Part shown: piece after piece, positions 5,501-6,139 of the stretch
Numbering within the stretch: position 1 is the first letter of the stretch
How the letters are laid out: every line of letters begins with the position of its first letter
Assembly (NCBI GenBank): GCA_002700765.1
Contig: PAEP01000018.1
Location: 3,699 to 9,837, forward strand
Direction of reading: 5' to 3'
DNA from: Synechococcus sp. MED850
GTDB taxonomy: Bacteria; Cyanobacteriota; Cyanobacteriia; PCC-6307; Cyanobiaceae
Length of the DNA stretch: 6,139 bases
Notes under the pieces: model-generated
Database searches by the model: none
Told to the model about the DNA's origin: nothing
Seen by the model: only the letters and a program-made list of their open reading frames with translations
Translations under genes and position numbers: made by a program

Positions 5501-5971
5501 ATGGCAGCCGACCCCAAGGACACAACGGTGACGGAGGAGCAATCCGTTGAAGCGGCTGAACCGGTCGCGCAGACCGCAGTGGCAGCAGCTCCAGCCGCCA
5601 AGGCCGGCCGCAAACTGAGCGCTGCAGATCTGATCAAGGCGTTCGAAAGCGAGCAGCTGAAAAGCGAGTTACCCGATATTTACGTGGGCGACACGGTCAA
5701 GGTTGGTGTGCGCATCAGCGAGGGAAACAAAGAGCGCGTTCAGCCCTACGAAGGCGTTGTGATTTCCAAGCGCCACGGGGGCTTGAACGAAACCATCACG
5801 GTGCGCCGCATTTTCCAGGGCATCGGCGTGGAACGGGTGTTCATGCTTCACAGCCCCCAGGTGGCCTCGATCAAAGTTGAACGGCGCGGTAAAGTGCGCA
5901 GGGCGAAGCTTTTTTATCTGCGGGAACGGGTGGGCAAGGCCACCCGCGTGAAGCAGCGCTTCGATCGCTGA
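5501..5971 (+). CDS. rplS: 50S ribosomal protein L19
   Basis: L19 sits at the interface of the 30S and 50S subunits. The 156-residue protein contains the unmistakable L19 core from about residue 39 onward: [59 protein letters not shown] and [16 protein letters not shown] to the basic end KQRFDR. Compared with the roughly 115-residue E. coli protein it has an N-terminal extension of about 38 residues rich in Ala, Glu, Thr and Val, as I would expect for marine picocyanobacteria. The frame is open to a TTG at 5477, but the ATG at 5501 is the natural start; the Shine-Dalgarno is weak. tRNA-Trp follows 58 bp downstream on the same strand. Confidence 0.96.
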   Translation: MAADPKDTTVTEEQSVEAAEPVAQTAVAAAPAAKAGRKLSAADLIKAFESEQLKSELPDIYVGDTVKVGVRISEGNKERVQPYEGVVISKRHGGLNETITVRRIFQGIGVERVFMLHSPQVASIKVERRGKVRRAKLFYLRERVGKATRVKQRFDR

Positions 5972-5983
5972 GGTTTCGACCTC
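5970..5983 (+). other. Hairpin with TTCG loop over the rplS stop codon
   Basis: GAGGT (5970-5974) and ACCTC (5979-5983) pair perfectly around a TTCG tetraloop, and the TGA stop (5969-5971) runs into the 5' arm. The following bases (GTTCAATC) are not a T-run, so a Rho-independent terminator is doubtful; 3'-end protection or a pause site is possible. Confidence 0.4.
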
Positions 5984-5995
5984 GTTCAATCAGTT

Positions 5996-6012
5996 GCCAA
6001 CATTGCGTTGGC
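5996..6012 (+). other. Second small hairpin between rplS and tRNA-Trp
   Basis: GCCAAC (5996-6001) and GTTGGC (6007-6012) form a six-pair stem with an ATTGC loop. The bases after it (TGAGGGGTC) lack a T-tract, so this is probably not an intrinsic terminator; it may separate or help process the rplS and tRNA transcripts. Confidence 0.35.
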
Positions 6013-6029
6013 TGAGGGGTCATCGCCTT

Positions 6030-6102
6030 GCGCCGTTAGTTCAGTTGGTAGAACGCAGGTCTCCAAAACCTGATGTCGTAGGTTCGAGGCCTACAGGGCG
6101 TG
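6030..6102 (+). tRNA. tRNA-Trp (anticodon CCA)
   Basis: A complete 73 nt cloverleaf can be drawn. The D stem is GTTC/GAAC (6039-6042 with 6051-6054), the anticodon stem CAGGT/ACCTG (6056-6060 with 6068-6072), the loop CTCCAAA with anticodon CCA at 6063-6065, and the T stem GTAGG/CCTAC (6078-6082 with 6090-6094) around TTCGAGG. The acceptor arms are GCGCCGT (6030-6036) and AGGGCGT (6095-6101) with discriminator G6102, the usual base for bacterial tRNA-Trp. The acceptor stem has a G-T pair at 1-72 and a G-G mismatch at 6-67. CCA is not encoded, so it must be added by the nucleotidyltransferase. Confidence 0.96.
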
Positions 6103-6139
6103 TTTCATTTTGAATATAAATTAAAGAAAACCTTGTGAG
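6103..6139 (+). promoter_or_regulatory. AT-rich spacer after tRNA-Trp with a possible -10 and start of the next gene
   Basis: These last 37 bases are very AT-rich against a GC-rich window. TATAAA at 6115-6120 is a reasonable -10 element. A GTG at 6135-6137 near the window edge could be the first codon of the next gene; in cyanobacteria secE-nusG often follows tRNA-Trp, but only five bases are visible, so the identity is a guess. Confidence 0.35.

Noticed and set aside
5961..5968. HIP1-type palindrome (GCGATCGC) as a cyanobacterial repeat
   Set aside because: Only partial matches containing CGATCG are present; no full-length enrichment is apparent.
5996..6020. Rho-independent terminator after rplS
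   Set aside because: A stem is present, but no T-run follows it; kept only as a hairpin.
1..6139. CRISPR array, insertion sequence, prophage or integration site, including at tRNA-Trp
   Set aside because: No regularly spaced repeats, transposase or integrase motifs are seen, and there is no duplicate of the tRNA 3' end within the window.

Overview
The window looks like a stretch of core chromosome from a marine picocyanobacterium, most likely a Synechococcus. The signs are high-GC, tightly packed genes; a cyanobacterial set of families (EbsA-like pilus protein, a phosphotransacetylase-like BioD/DRTGG protein, the SDR half of a cyanobacterial sterol-desaturase/SDR fusion); and an L19 with an Ala/acid-rich N-terminal extension followed by tRNA-Trp. 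I recognised families by reading the translations, with no database search. There is no transposase, integrase, CRISPR array, phage gene or compositional break, so I regard this as ordinary core genome, not an island.

Layout from left to right. (1) An SPFH/stomatin-family membrane protein on the minus strand and an NfeD-like membrane protein on the plus strand are transcribed divergently from about 94 bp of shared upstream DNA. (2) A minus-strand cluster follows, read from right to left: an EbsA-like type IV pilus accessory protein, a BioD-like ATPase plus DRTGG protein (the regulatory half of phosphotransacetylase without the catalytic half), and a short DprA/LOG-like Rossmann protein. Gaps of about 57 and 16 bp suggest an operon. 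Its last gene overlaps the end of nfeD by 13 bp. (3) Head to head with the EbsA-like gene is a plus-strand SDR protein. It converges on type I methionine aminopeptidase (minus) with a 20 bp overlap of the 3' ends. (4) Divergent from map is a plus-strand run: a 96-residue two-helix PepSY-TM-like protein, ribosomal protein L19 (rplS) and tRNA-Trp(CCA). A short AT-rich tail ends in what may be the first codon of the next gene, possibly secE, which is a guess from typical cyanobacterial order.

Functional themes: membrane quality control (SPFH/NfeD), pilus assembly and possible nucleotide or acyl-phosphate sensing (EbsA-like, DRTGG and DprA-like proteins), and translation and N-terminal processing (MetAP, L19, tRNA-Trp). 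The points most worth a second look are the EbsA/DRTGG/DprA-like cluster, the stand-alone SDR, a G-G mismatch in the tRNA-Trp acceptor stem, and several small inverted repeats that overlap coding or start/stop codons. Start codons are uncertain for several genes because few have a Shine-Dalgarno sequence; the SDR gene is the clear exception.
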